Shown here: positions 24,117 to 33,200 of the stretch, piece by piece
Layout: every line of letters starts with the position of its first letter
Position numbering within the stretch: the first letter of the stretch is position 1
Source: Paenibacillus auburnensis
GTDB taxonomy: Bacteria; Bacillota; Bacilli; Paenibacillales; Paenibacillaceae
Assembly: GCF_927798115.1 (NCBI RefSeq)
Contig: NZ_CAKMMG010000003.1
Coordinates: 248,001 to 312,000, forward strand
DNA length: 64,000 nt
Direction of reading: 5' to 3'
Program-made: the position numbers and the translations under genes
Notes under the pieces: model-generated
The model's database searches: none
What the model saw: the letters and a program-made list of their open reading frames with translations, nothing else
What the model was told of the DNA's origin: nothing

Positions 24117-27100
24117 TTATTCCACAAGGACCGGCACATTCACATCGTCTACATTAATATGACCAAAACCGCCAGTCGCATTGTCGACAATCTTTATATA
24201 GCAAGCGGTTCCAACATAAGAAGCTGCACTCCAAGTAACGCGAGTATAAGCTTCATTGCTGCTGCCTGTTGCTTTTAGCAGCTCAGTGCCATCCGAGGCC
24301 CGAACCAAAGCAACGTATAAATTGTTGATATCATTCCCTCCGCCGATCAGAAAATCAATGGATCCGTTACCGCCCAGGGTAAATGCCGCAGATTTCAGCA
24401 CACCTACCTGAGAGTCTCCCCCATCCTTAAACCCCCAGAGATGATACGCACCGCTTTGATTAAAGGGGCCGCCCCAGCCCCAGTTCGTATCCGCCACAAC
24501 ATCCGCATCACTGAACGCATTACCGCTTACAATCGTCCATCCGTTCAGATTTCCGCTCTCGAAGTCATGGTTTGTCAAACTGCCAGTCTGCTGCGCAGCT
24601 TGGGTGGTTACTGTGACACTGTTGCTTGCTGCCGAGATATTTCCTGCAGCATCCTTTGCTTTGAGCGTATAAACATAGGACGTACTTGCTGTCAGCCCGC
24701 TATCTGTATAGGTGGCAGTCGTACTCGTACCTACTTGTGCCCCATTCCGGTAAATCAGGTATCCGGTTACTCCCACATTATCCGTAGAAACCGTCCAACC
24801 CAGGGATACAGAATTCGTGGTTGTCCCGGTTGCTGCCAGATTTGCTGGAGCTGCCGGAGATTCTGTATCAACAGCTCCACCCTGGACCGGCACGTTTACA
24901 TCATCCACATTAATATGGCCGAAGCCGCCAGTAGCATTGTCGACAATCTTAATATAGCAGGCAGTTCCAACATAAGAAGCGGCATTCCAAGTAATCCGGC
25001 TATAAGCTTCATTGCTGCTGCCTGTTGCTTTTAACAGCTCAGTACCATCCGAAGCCCGAACCAAAGCAACGTATAAATTATTGATATCATTCCCTCCGCC
25101 GATCAGAAAATCAATGGATCCGTTGCCGCCCAGAGTAAATGCCGCAGATTTTAGCACACCTACCTGAGAATCTCCCCCATCCTTAAACCCCCAGAGATGA
25201 TACGCACCGCTTTGATTAAAGGGTCCGCCCCAGCCCCAGTTCGTATCCGCCACAACATCCGCATCACTGAACGCATTACCGCTTACAATCGTCCATCCAT
25301 TCAGATTTCCGCTCTCGAAGTCATGGTTTATCAAACTGCCAGTCTGCTGCGCAGCTTGGGTGGTTGCTGTTACACTATTGCTTGCTACCGAGATATTTCC
25401 TGCAGCATCCTTGGCTTTGACCGTATAGGCATAGGACGTACTTGCTGTCAGCCCGCTGTCTGTATAGGTGGTTGTCGTACTCGTACCTACTTGTACCCCA
25501 TTCCGGTAAATCACGTATCCCGTTACTCCCACATTATCCGTAGAAACCGTCCAACCCAGAGAAACAGAATTCGCGGATGTCCCGGTCACTGCCAGATTCT
25601 GCGGAGCTGTCGGAGATTCTGCATCAATAGCTCCACCTTTGACAGGGACATTAAAATCATCAACATTAATATGGCCCCAATCATCCGTCCGCTCATCGAC
25701 TATTTTAATATACATGGATGTGCCTATATATTGGGTAGCATCCCAGTATCTCTTCGTATACCCTTCCGTAACTCCTTTAGTACTTGGCCAATTCCAATAG
25801 CTTCCCGGTCCAGTTGATTTAAAGAGTTCTTTGCCGTCTGAAGCACGAACAAAGGACACATACAATTTATCAATATCAGAACCGCCACCGACCAGAAAAC
25901 TAACCTGACCATTACCCCCGAGTGTAAAATTCTTAGATTTCAATACCCCTGTTGCAGAATTCCCACCACTCAAATTTCCCGAAAAATGGTATTCACCAGC
26001 TTGATTAAAGGGTTGGTTATTCCCGAATGTCGCTATATTTGTTACCCCCGAATTTGAAAAAGCTGTTCCGCTCTCTATGATCCACCCGTCTAAGTTACCG
26101 CTTTCAAATCCATTATTCGTAATATTCACGGATGCCGGCGGAGCAATTACATTAACTGTGCTTGAAGTTATTTTAGCACCGTCTCTTGTTTTGGCCGTAA
26201 TAATTGCAGATCCCTCGGATTTTCCAGTTACTGCTCCATTAACCACCGACGCAACAGACGTGTTGCTGGAACTCCAGATTACATTTTTGTTCGTTGCATT
26301 TGCTGGTGCAACTGTGGCATTGAGCGTTTTTTTACCGCCTACCATTACCTCTAAACTGGCAGGACTCAGGCTGACACCGCTGACTGCCACAGGGGTATAG
26401 GCGGAATTCATTGCCCAGACTTTCAGTGATTTCACAACGATTGAACTGGTGTTTGCATCTCCCCACAGTTGAAGGCCTTTTGCATCTGTTCGGGTAGAAT
26501 AAGTTCGTGTGGTGATGGATTTAAGTCCATTCAAGTAAGATTCCACCATAGATTTATCCAGGTATATGTGTAGTTTGACATTCTCACTACCGATATCTAC
26601 AGTACCTTTTTGAATGCCTTTGTTTTGACCGGCAATGGTTTTGGTACGGTCAACACCATACTCTTTATTACTGTTTTTGTAATAGATTAATGTCTCTTCT
26701 TCACTGTTAGGAGATTTTCTGATTTTGATCCCCACACTGTCAGCAGAACCACGGCTCAATTCCATTTCGATCTCAACCGTATCGCTTTGAATGGAAGAAA
26801 GTGCAGCATTGGCAGACGCAAAGCTCGTATTTGTTGTAATATTTACAAGTTGCTGGCCTCTTAAGGACTGAAGCTCAGTAATTGGATTGATCCCCAGTTT
26901 ACCGTCAGGACGCAGCGAAATTTCTACAGGCAGTCCTGCATTATGCGCCCATCCTGCGTCGGATTCTTCCTGGGAGTTTCTTTCCCCTTGAGCAATAGTG
27001 AACATAATATTACGACCTGTTTGCGGATCTTTAAACCCGCTTGGGCCTGTAAAATGAAAGTCTCCAAAATCCATTAATTGAGGCTTGGGATCATCAGGTG

Positions 27101-28703
27101 TGAACTTTGCAGTAGAAGCATTCCAAGTCCCAATCCAATAGTACACCTCCACATCCGCCCCGCTTCCGACAGGACTAATCGCCAGCAGATGCTTGCCGTT
27201 TCCCAGCGACATCATAACCGGTAATTCCCATACACCACCTAATTCCGGATAAGTTGACGGATTGGTTTGATAGATTGGCCCGCGATAGGTCCAATTCATC
27301 AGATTAGGATCCGTTGTAGAGTAAACAGCGGCTGATCCCCCCTGCCCATCGTAACCCGTACCTACCAGCATAAACCAGGTTGAACCATCTTTAAAAACAT
27401 ACGGGTCTCTGAATTCACCCAATTTCCCGTATTGCTGGGCTACAGCCAGTTTGGGCTCTTTTACCCATTTCTTCAAATCGTTATCCCCATCAGTCTGAAC
27501 GGTGCTGCGGGCAACCCCTACGTTTTGATTGCTGTTAAGGTATGCTCTAGAATCGTTGCCGGCAGTGAAGAAAAGGGTAGGATTCCCTGTATCATCAATG
27601 ACTGCGCTCCCAGTCCAATCCCCATCGGGATCTACCTGGAACAATTCCGGTGATAATGCAGGCTGCACGTCTCTCCAATGCACCATGTCATCGCTGACCC
27701 AGTGTCCCCATTGCATATTGTGCCAATACGGCCCATGCTGGTTATTCTGATAGAACAAATGGTATTGCCCATTATAGTACAACGGAGCATGGGGTTCGTT
27801 CATCCAGTGACCCGGTGCGATAGCATGATAAGTAGGGCGATAGCGGTCGCCGTCGTAGACACTCCGGTCAAAACTAAGGTCTGGTGTCGGCAGGTTTCCC
27901 CCCAGAGTTGACATGTAGCTCTGATAGGAGTTATCTGCTTCAGCATTTGTGTAGGCTCCGTTGTATATTTTCACTTCATCGATAAGTCCGTTAAACATGT
28001 TTAATGGAAATACGCCAAGCTGGGTGCTCTGATTGTTTTTACCGATCAAAAGCTGATTCCCTGAGGGTGTGATTGTGGAATTTGCCGGGATACTGCTCTT
28101 AGCCACTTGACGTCCGTTAAGGAACAGCTTCATGGTGCCAGCCGCTCCGTCAACTGTAGCAATAATATGAGACCATTCATTTCTGGGTATAGGCTCATAG
28201 GACCAAACCTCATACCATTGCCCACCCGAGCCGATTTGAAACGACCATGTTCCATGCCGGAACATCCCAAGGATAAATCCCTGTTTTCCGGATTTATCAT
28301 TCTGGTTAACGATTGCTGAGAGAGTGCCGTTGTCACCCCATTCATAGGCTCTTGGGGCAACCCAAGCTTCAATCGTCATACTCTGAGAAGGAGTGGTGAT
28401 CGGAGAGTGTGTCACCCAATTCGAGTATCCGTCAAATAGTAAGGCTTTACCAGTAATCCCGTCATTACGCCATACCGGATCACTGGAAGGCTTGTAAACT
28501 GCATTATTGAAAACATAGTTAATAGAATCATTCGAATTGCTGACGTTTTCTCTTGTCGTTTTTCCGCTTCCCTCATCAAAATTCCATTCTGCAACTTTAG
28601 TAGTCGCAGCTTCGGCTTTAGATTTATAGATCCCAAACGGCACCATTAACAAAGCAGCAAGCATACCAACCAATACTTTTTTCAACTGTACACTTTTTAA
28701 CAC
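24117..28703 (-). CDS. Secreted multidomain LamG-GH32 fructanase / possible inulin cyclising enzyme
   Basis: Start choice: GTG 28703 has GGGAGGG six bases upstream and gives a clean signal peptide (LKSVQLKKVLVGMLAALL); GTG 28724 with AAGGAG is an alternative. Order in about 1528 residues: signal peptide; LamG/ConA-like domain (about 35-275); GH32 (about 282-765); bacterial Ig-like BIG2 domain (about 768-855); then three GFESGNLDGW-type modules separated by two fibronectin III domains. The active site is WMNEPHAP (E303) with D433 (EFRDPYVF) and E493 (VWELPV). It has no SLH domains, so it is released or held only by its modules. Size and family recall the cycloinulo-oligosaccharide fructanotransferases of bacilli, but endo-inulinase action fits as well. 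It has its own operators, cre site and terminator. Confidence 0.88.
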   Translation of the reverse strand: MLKSVQLKKVLVGMLAALLMVPFGIYKSKAEAATTKVAEWNFDEGSGKTTRENVSNSNDSINYVFNNAVYKPSSDPVWRNDGITGKALLFDGYSNWVTHSPITTPSQSMTIEAWVAPRAYEWGDNGTLSAIVNQNDKSGKQGFILGMFRHGTWSFQIGSGGQWYEVWSYEPIPRNEWSHIIATVDGAAGTMKLFLNGRQVAKSSIPANSTITPSGNQLLIGKNNQSTQLGVFPLNMFNGLIDEVKIYNGAYTNAEADNSYQSYMSTLGGNLPTPDLSFDRSVYDGDRYRPTYHAIAPGHWMNEPHAPLYYNGQYHLFYQNNQHGPYWHNMQWGHWVSDDMVHWRDVQPALSPELFQVDPDGDWTGSAVIDDTGNPTLFFTAGNDSRAYLNSNQNVGVARSTVQTDGDNDLKKWVKEPKLAVAQQYGKLGEFRDPYVFKDGSTWFMLVGTGYDGQGGSAAVYSTTDPNLMNWTYRGPIYQTNPSTYPELGGVWELPVMMSLGNGKHLLAISPVGSGADVEVYYWIGTWNASTAKFTPDDPKPQLMDFGDFHFTGPSGFKDPQTGRNIMFTIAQGERNSQEESDAGWAHNAGLPVEISLRPDGKLGINPITELQSLRGQQLVNITTNTSFASANAALSSIQSDTVEIEMELSRGSADSVGIKIRKSPNSEEETLIYYKNSNKEYGVDRTKTIAGQNKGIQKGTVDIGSENVKLHIYLDKSMVESYLNGLKSITTRTYSTRTDAKGLQLWGDANTSSIVVKSLKVWAMNSAYTPVAVSGVSLSPASLEVMVGGKKTLNATVAPANATNKNVIWSSSNTSVASVVNGAVTGKSEGSAIITAKTRDGAKITSSTVNVIAPPASVNITNNGFESGNLDGWIIESGTAFSNSGVTNIATFGNNQPFNQAGEYHFSGNLSGGNSATGVLKSKNFTLGGNGQVSFLVGGGSDIDKLYVSFVRASDGKELFKSTGPGSYWNWPSTKGVTEGYTKRYWDATQYIGTSMYIKIVDERTDDWGHINVDDFNVPVKGGAIDAESPTAPQNLAVTGTSANSVSLGWTVSTDNVGVTGYVIYRNGVQVGTSTTTTYTDSGLTASTSYAYTVKAKDAAGNISVASNSVTATTQAAQQTGSLINHDFESGNLNGWTIVSGNAFSDADVVADTNWGWGGPFNQSGAYHLWGFKDGGDSQVGVLKSAAFTLGGNGSIDFLIGGGNDINNLYVALVRASDGTELLKATGSSNEAYSRITWNAASYVGTACYIKIVDNATGGFGHINVDDVNVPVQGGAVDTESPAAPANLAATGTTTNSVSLGWTVSTDNVGVTGYLIYRNGAQVGTSTTATYTDSGLTASTSYVYTLKAKDAAGNISAASNSVTVTTQAAQQTGSLTNHDFESGNLNGWTIVSGNAFSDADVVADTNWGWGGPFNQSGAYHLWGFKDGGDSQVGVLKSAAFTLGGNGSIDFLIGGGNDINNLYVALVRASDGTELLKATGSSNEAYTRVTWSAASYVGTACYIKIVDNATGGFGHINVDDVNVPVLVE
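24131..25640 (-). repeat. Recent 756-bp internal duplication (FN3 + binding module)
   Basis: The sequence from 24131 onwards recurs almost base for base 756 bp later, from 24887 onwards (252 codons). Each copy encodes one fibronectin III domain and one NHDFESGNLNGW-type module. Long blocks are identical at the DNA level, including silent positions. Confidence 0.88.
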
Positions 28704-28857
28704 AAGACACCCTCCCATTTTCACATATGTTCTCCTTCGTACCCGGCAATAATTTTAGACCGTCACCCTTCCAGCAACAAAAATTTTGAATTTCTAATAC
28801 GCTATGCGGTATGCATCACCCCCTCTCAGAATAAGTTGCTGCAACCAAAGCACAGAA

Positions 28858-28871
28858 TGATTACGCTTTCA
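28858..28871 (-). promoter_or_regulatory. cre site upstream of the secreted LamG-GH32 gene
   Basis: On the minus strand TGAAAGCGTAATCA matches 13 of 14 positions of TGWAANCGNTNWCA. It lies in the 5' region of the secreted GH32 gene, downstream of the LacI-type operators, and points to CcpA repression. I could not place a convincing -35/-10 pair here. Confidence 0.55.
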
Positions 28872-28941
28872 TTGTCTGTATAAAAAAACTCTTTACACTG
28901 AGGAGGAATTATGCATAAAAAATCCCTGATAGCGAAAGAGT

Positions 28942-28965
28942 TTAATCGTTTACGTAATCGATTAC
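28942..28965. promoter_or_regulatory. Tandem LacI-type operators upstream of the secreted LamG-GH32 gene
   Basis: GTAATCGATTAC (28954-28965) is a perfect palindrome. The adjacent TTAATCGTTTAC (28942-28953) is the complement of the GTAAACGATTA type. The pair lies in the gap between the regulator gene and the secreted GH32 it probably controls. Confidence 0.65.
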
Positions 28966-28973
28966 TTACAGAA

Positions 28974-29000
28974 GAAAAAAAGTCAGAGCGATTGTCTGAC
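28974..29000 (-). terminator. Intrinsic terminator overlapping the regulator stop codon
   Basis: GTCAGA and TCTGAC pair around a 7-base loop, followed by seven T on the minus strand. The stop codon of the LacI-type gene lies inside the stem. Confidence 0.85.
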
Positions 29001-29987
29001 TATGAAATTTGCTTGTAAGCGATGTTCTTCTTTTCCGGAAATGCCTTCCTCAATCCTTTGCAATATCACTTCAGCAGTTTTTACTCCAAGCTGGAATGAC
29101 GGCTGCTGAATAACCGTTAACGGCGGATGAGTTACCCTTGTCCACTGAACATCATCGAATCCAACAACCGCCAACTGGTCCGGTATACGAATCGAATGAT
29201 CCTGCAAATATGTCATTGCGCCCATTGCCATCACATTATCCGTCACAAAAATAGCTGTTGGTTTCATCTCTAGCAAATCCCCCATGTTACTGTATCCGTT
29301 CTCAAAGCTCACCTCTCCAATACGAATCAACGAATCATCCAATTCAAGGCCTGCATTCATTAACGTTTCCGTATAACCTTCATATCGTTCAATCGTTGTC
29401 GTTACCGAAAGAGGGCCGGATAAAAAAGCAATTTTTTGGTGGCCTTTGTCTAGAATCTTCTGTACTGCTTCCTTAGTTGCAGTTTTGTTGTCAATAAGGA
29501 CGGAATCCCGTTCACAATGATCAGGGACCCGATCAATATAAACCACAGGATAATCCCCGAATAACTGTTCATAATCACAATCCCTGCTGGCCGGAGCCAC
29601 AATCAGTCCGTCAATCATTTGTGAATCAAACATACTGATTTCTTTGTTTTCCGCTTCAACATTATCACTGGAATCACTCAAAATAAGATGATAGCCCTTT
29701 TGTTTCAATACACTTTGAACTCCGGCTGCTACCGACATAAAATAAAAGTTGGAAGTTTCAGAAGCAAGTAGGGGTGCAAGAAACGCAATTATATATGACC
29801 TGCGGCTGCGTAGTGAACGCGCTACTGAATTGATTCGGAAGTTCAACTCATTCATTGCAGAATGCACCTTCTGTTTCGTCTCATTGGACACAAACCGAGT
29901 CCCGTTAATGACATGTGAAACAGTAGCTGTAGATACATTCGCCCTTGTAGCCACATCTTTAATACTGACATTCTTTTTTTCAGTCAT
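28983..29987 (-). CDS. LacI/GalR-family repressor of the fructan locus
   Basis: The 334-residue protein has an N-terminal LacI helix-turn-helix (SIKDVATRANVSTATVSHVI), a hinge helix (SVARSLRSRRS) and a periplasmic-binding-protein-like effector domain (about 62-334). The start is ATG 29987 with AGGTG seven bases upstream. It lies between the secreted GH32 and the mannan locus and has its own promoter and terminator. The operator GTAAACGATTAC at its promoter recurs in front of the ABC operon and, in variants, before the secreted GH32. I therefore infer that it represses these units and itself, with a fructan-derived inducer. Confidence 0.92.
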   Translation of the reverse strand: MTEKKNVSIKDVATRANVSTATVSHVINGTRFVSNETKQKVHSAMNELNFRINSVARSLRSRRSYIIAFLAPLLASETSNFYFMSVAAGVQSVLKQKGYHLILSDSSDNVEAENKEISMFDSQMIDGLIVAPASRDCDYEQLFGDYPVVYIDRVPDHCERDSVLIDNKTATKEAVQKILDKGHQKIAFLSGPLSVTTTIERYEGYTETLMNAGLELDDSLIRIGEVSFENGYSNMGDLLEMKPTAIFVTDNVMAMGAMTYLQDHSIRIPDQLAVVGFDDVQWTRVTHPPLTVIQQPSFQLGVKTAEVILQRIEEGISGKEEHRLQANFIVRQSL

Positions 29988-30060
29988 CACACTACACCTG
30001 TCTCATTTCGCATTAAGCAGATCCGATACTTCAATTGTTATTCCCACTGTGTTCATTGAA

Positions 30061-30072
30061 GTAAACGATTAC
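30061..30072. promoter_or_regulatory. LacI-type operator at the regulator's own promoter
   Basis: GTAAACGATTAC starts about 9 bases behind the -10 box of the regulator promoter, which is where autorepression would act. Confidence 0.65.
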
Positions 30073-30081
30073 TTACTATAT

Positions 30082-30110
30082 AATATATTTTCACTAGAAG
30101 CTTTTGTCAA
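30082..30110 (-). promoter_or_regulatory. Promoter of the LacI-family gene
   Basis: Minus strand: perfect -35 TTGACA (30110-30105), 17-base spacer, -10 TATATT (30087-30082). Confidence 0.75.
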
Positions 30111-30186
30111 ATAATATTGTGATTGTATTTTTACTAAAAGTTTCTTGTTTCACGCGTCACGCACTCAATTGTCTATAGGCGCACCA

Positions 30187-30220
30187 AAAACCCGCCTGCA
30201 TTAAACTGCAGGCGGGTTTT
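30187..30220. terminator. Terminator of the SLH mannanase gene
   Basis: AAAACCCGCCTGCA and its exact complement form a 14-bp stem with the 6-base loop TTAAAC, ending in TTTT on either strand. It marks the border between the fructan and mannan loci. Confidence 0.9.
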
Positions 30221-30259
30221 GATCATCATACAACTGCCAATTGCTTTGCTATGAGGTCA

Positions 30260-33200
30260 TTACAGCTGCTCCAGCAGCTTGAAGATTACAACAGCAGCCT
30301 GTGCCCTAGAAGCAACCTGCTTCGGCATAAAGGTGCCGTCAGTCATCCCCTGAAGGATACCCGAACGGCGAACGGCATGAACAGCTTCCTTCGCGTAGGC
30401 ACTTATGGATAGTTCATCCTTAAAGCCCGCTGTGTCCTTACTGCTCATTTGCACATCCAATGCCTCAGCTGCACGATAAATCATAACCGCCATTTCTTCC
30501 CGAGTAATCTTGTCATTAGCGCCAAAAGTACCGTCCATCTTCCCTTTGACAATCCCCAGCTTATGGGCTTTGAATACCGCCTGCGCATACCAGTCCGTAC
30601 TCTTCACATCCGTAAAAGTTCTGTTTGCCGTATCCGTGTAATCCAGGGTATTCATCAGCATTTGAACGAAAGCGCCGCGGGTTACTGGGGCACCCGGTTC
30701 GAAGCGCTCTCCTCCTACTCCTTGAATGATTCCTCTTGCAGCAAGTCCTTCAATGCTGTCCACTGCCCATGGGGAGCGATCGAGATCGTTAAATGCAACC
30801 CCGGCATATGCAGCGGCATATTGGCTGAAGTGCACTGGATTAAAAATAACGCTGTCCGAAACGGCAGTGAATTCCCCCTTCTTTACAACCTCAAGCTGTC
30901 CTTGCTCTGTGATGAAATAAACGACAACTTGACTCGGTTTCTCGGAAGCAGCAATGGCATAAGGAATCGATACCTGAACTTGATTGTCTCTAAACTCTCC
31001 GATCTTGTTGCCGTCCGCGCTTAGACTGAACTCATATACAGGCCGGTTCCCAAGACGCGAGCGCAGATCGGCCGGTAATTGATCGGGATTCAACCTGGTC
31101 ACTGAGAGCGTCAGATCCGATGACCCTGCCGCCTGCTCCCTGATCAGACTGCTTCTGAGTGTAACAGTCGCAAGTCCTGTATCTATATTCAAGTCTACAT
31201 CCTTATTGCCCGATACAAGCGGCTGGGCCGGGACATTAAGTATAACCGCATCGGTTCCCTCAGCAGGCTTAATGGTGATGTTAGCGGCACCTCCCGAATT
31301 TTGCTCCAGAAGCTTCATAAGATCGGAAGCTCCAAGCGTTACAGTGGCCTTTCCTTCCCTGTTTACTACAGGGACTACGGTTAGTGTACCGCCCTCAACT
31401 GTCACTGTCTGGGATGGTGAAGTCGTTGGAACCGTTGAAACACTGCCCCCCGGAGCTGATGTAGGCGAAGGCGTTGGTGAAGGAGTAGCGCTCGGAACAG
31501 GCGACGGCTCTGCCGTACCGGCTGGCTTGTGAACTGTTACCGCTGCCACCGCAGTGAATCTACCGTCAACCGTTGTAACAGTAATCGTAGCAGTTCCTTC
31601 TTTTTTCGCTGTTATGCTTCCCGCATCGTTAACGGATACGATATCGGTATCGCTCGAGGTCCACGTCAGTTCTTTATTGGACGCATCCACTGGCAGCACC
31701 GTCGCTGTCAGCTTCCGGGTTTGCCCTACTGTAAGCTCCAGCTCCGTCTTGTCCAGTGTTACGCCTGTTACAGATACGGCGTTCTTGTACAGTTCGATTT
31801 GGTCCACATACAGAGATCCTGAATTGACCGGGGTATCGGACAGTTTATTAATGTAGAGATTGAATTGGATAATATCTTCAGGATCTAGGACACCCGACCC
31901 TCCATACCATGAAGGGTAGTCAAAATCGGCAAAAGGAAACTTCACATATTGTCCTTCCGTGCTTCCGTCCAGTATCACACTATGCTCCATATAAGCTTTT
32001 GAACCCAGCTGAACCTGAACCGTAAAGCTCAGTTTGGAGGAGTTAGGTTGAATCCACATTTTTACGCCATCATAATCCGTCCAATTGACATGGGGCAGAT
32101 CAGTAACCACACCGGCATACCCGTCGGGATTCAAATCATAAGACAGCTTCAAGCCATAAGCGCCTTCATTTTTTACGTCCGGGTCCAGACTTGGCGTAAG
32201 TTTGCCGGCCGGGCGTGTATTACTGTATTTGGCAGTAAATTCATCGATATTCGCATATCCGTCGAAATTATCGATGCTCCGGGTCTGGATAAACCGGATA
32301 TCATCCAGATAGATTGCCCCGTCAGCCGGGCCTTCTCCCTGTTTCACCATTAGTCCGAACGACTCAATATCCTGCATATTCAGATTAGTGAGCGGCAGGT
32401 TGACATAAGTAGCTTTTGAACCGGATAAGCTGATTTCCCGCTCCCAGGTCTCTCCGTTGGCTGTCGTAAGCTTTACAACAAGTGGCCGTACATGTCCATC
32501 AGGCTTAACCCAGAATTGCAGCGTATCATAAGCCGTACGGTCCGCTTTGATCAGGTCTTTTACAATAGATGCATAGGATGTCGAACCCATACTGAAGTTC
32601 AATTTCAGGCCGTAATCTCCGCCGTTCTTCTCACCCGCATGAAGTTCAATGGAAATTCCGCCACCAGCAGCATCAGCTGTGTAAGCTCTGTTTACGAGAA
32701 GAGATTCTCCGCCGTAATATTCGCCGTTATCGATAATAGATGCAGGTGCCGCTGACGGAAAAGAAACTGATCCGTTTCCTACCCCAATTTGAATTCTTCC
32801 AATCTGCGGAAAAGAAGACTCTGATGAGAAGACTGGAGGATAAACAATCTTAAGGAATTTTACCCCTGCCGGCATATCGGTAATTTCATAATTCGTCTTA
32901 TACCAGTTTCCTCCGAGTGAGCGGATCGAGGCCTCAATTCGTGCGAATGTCTTCCCGTCCTCGGATCCATAGAACGTAAATTGCTGGCTAGGTCCGGGTT
33001 CAGCCGGTTGATAGCTTTCCAGTTTAACACTGTTCATGCTGCCGGTACTCCGGTACTGAATAAAGGCTTCATCTTCCCCGACGCGGATAAGTCTCGAAGC
33101 GTCCATACCCGCTAATTCCGCATCACCTTGTTCGAACCCGACATTGTTGCTGTAAAGCGCCATGTATGCCGCATCTTCTAGCTCATCCGTGATCACACCA

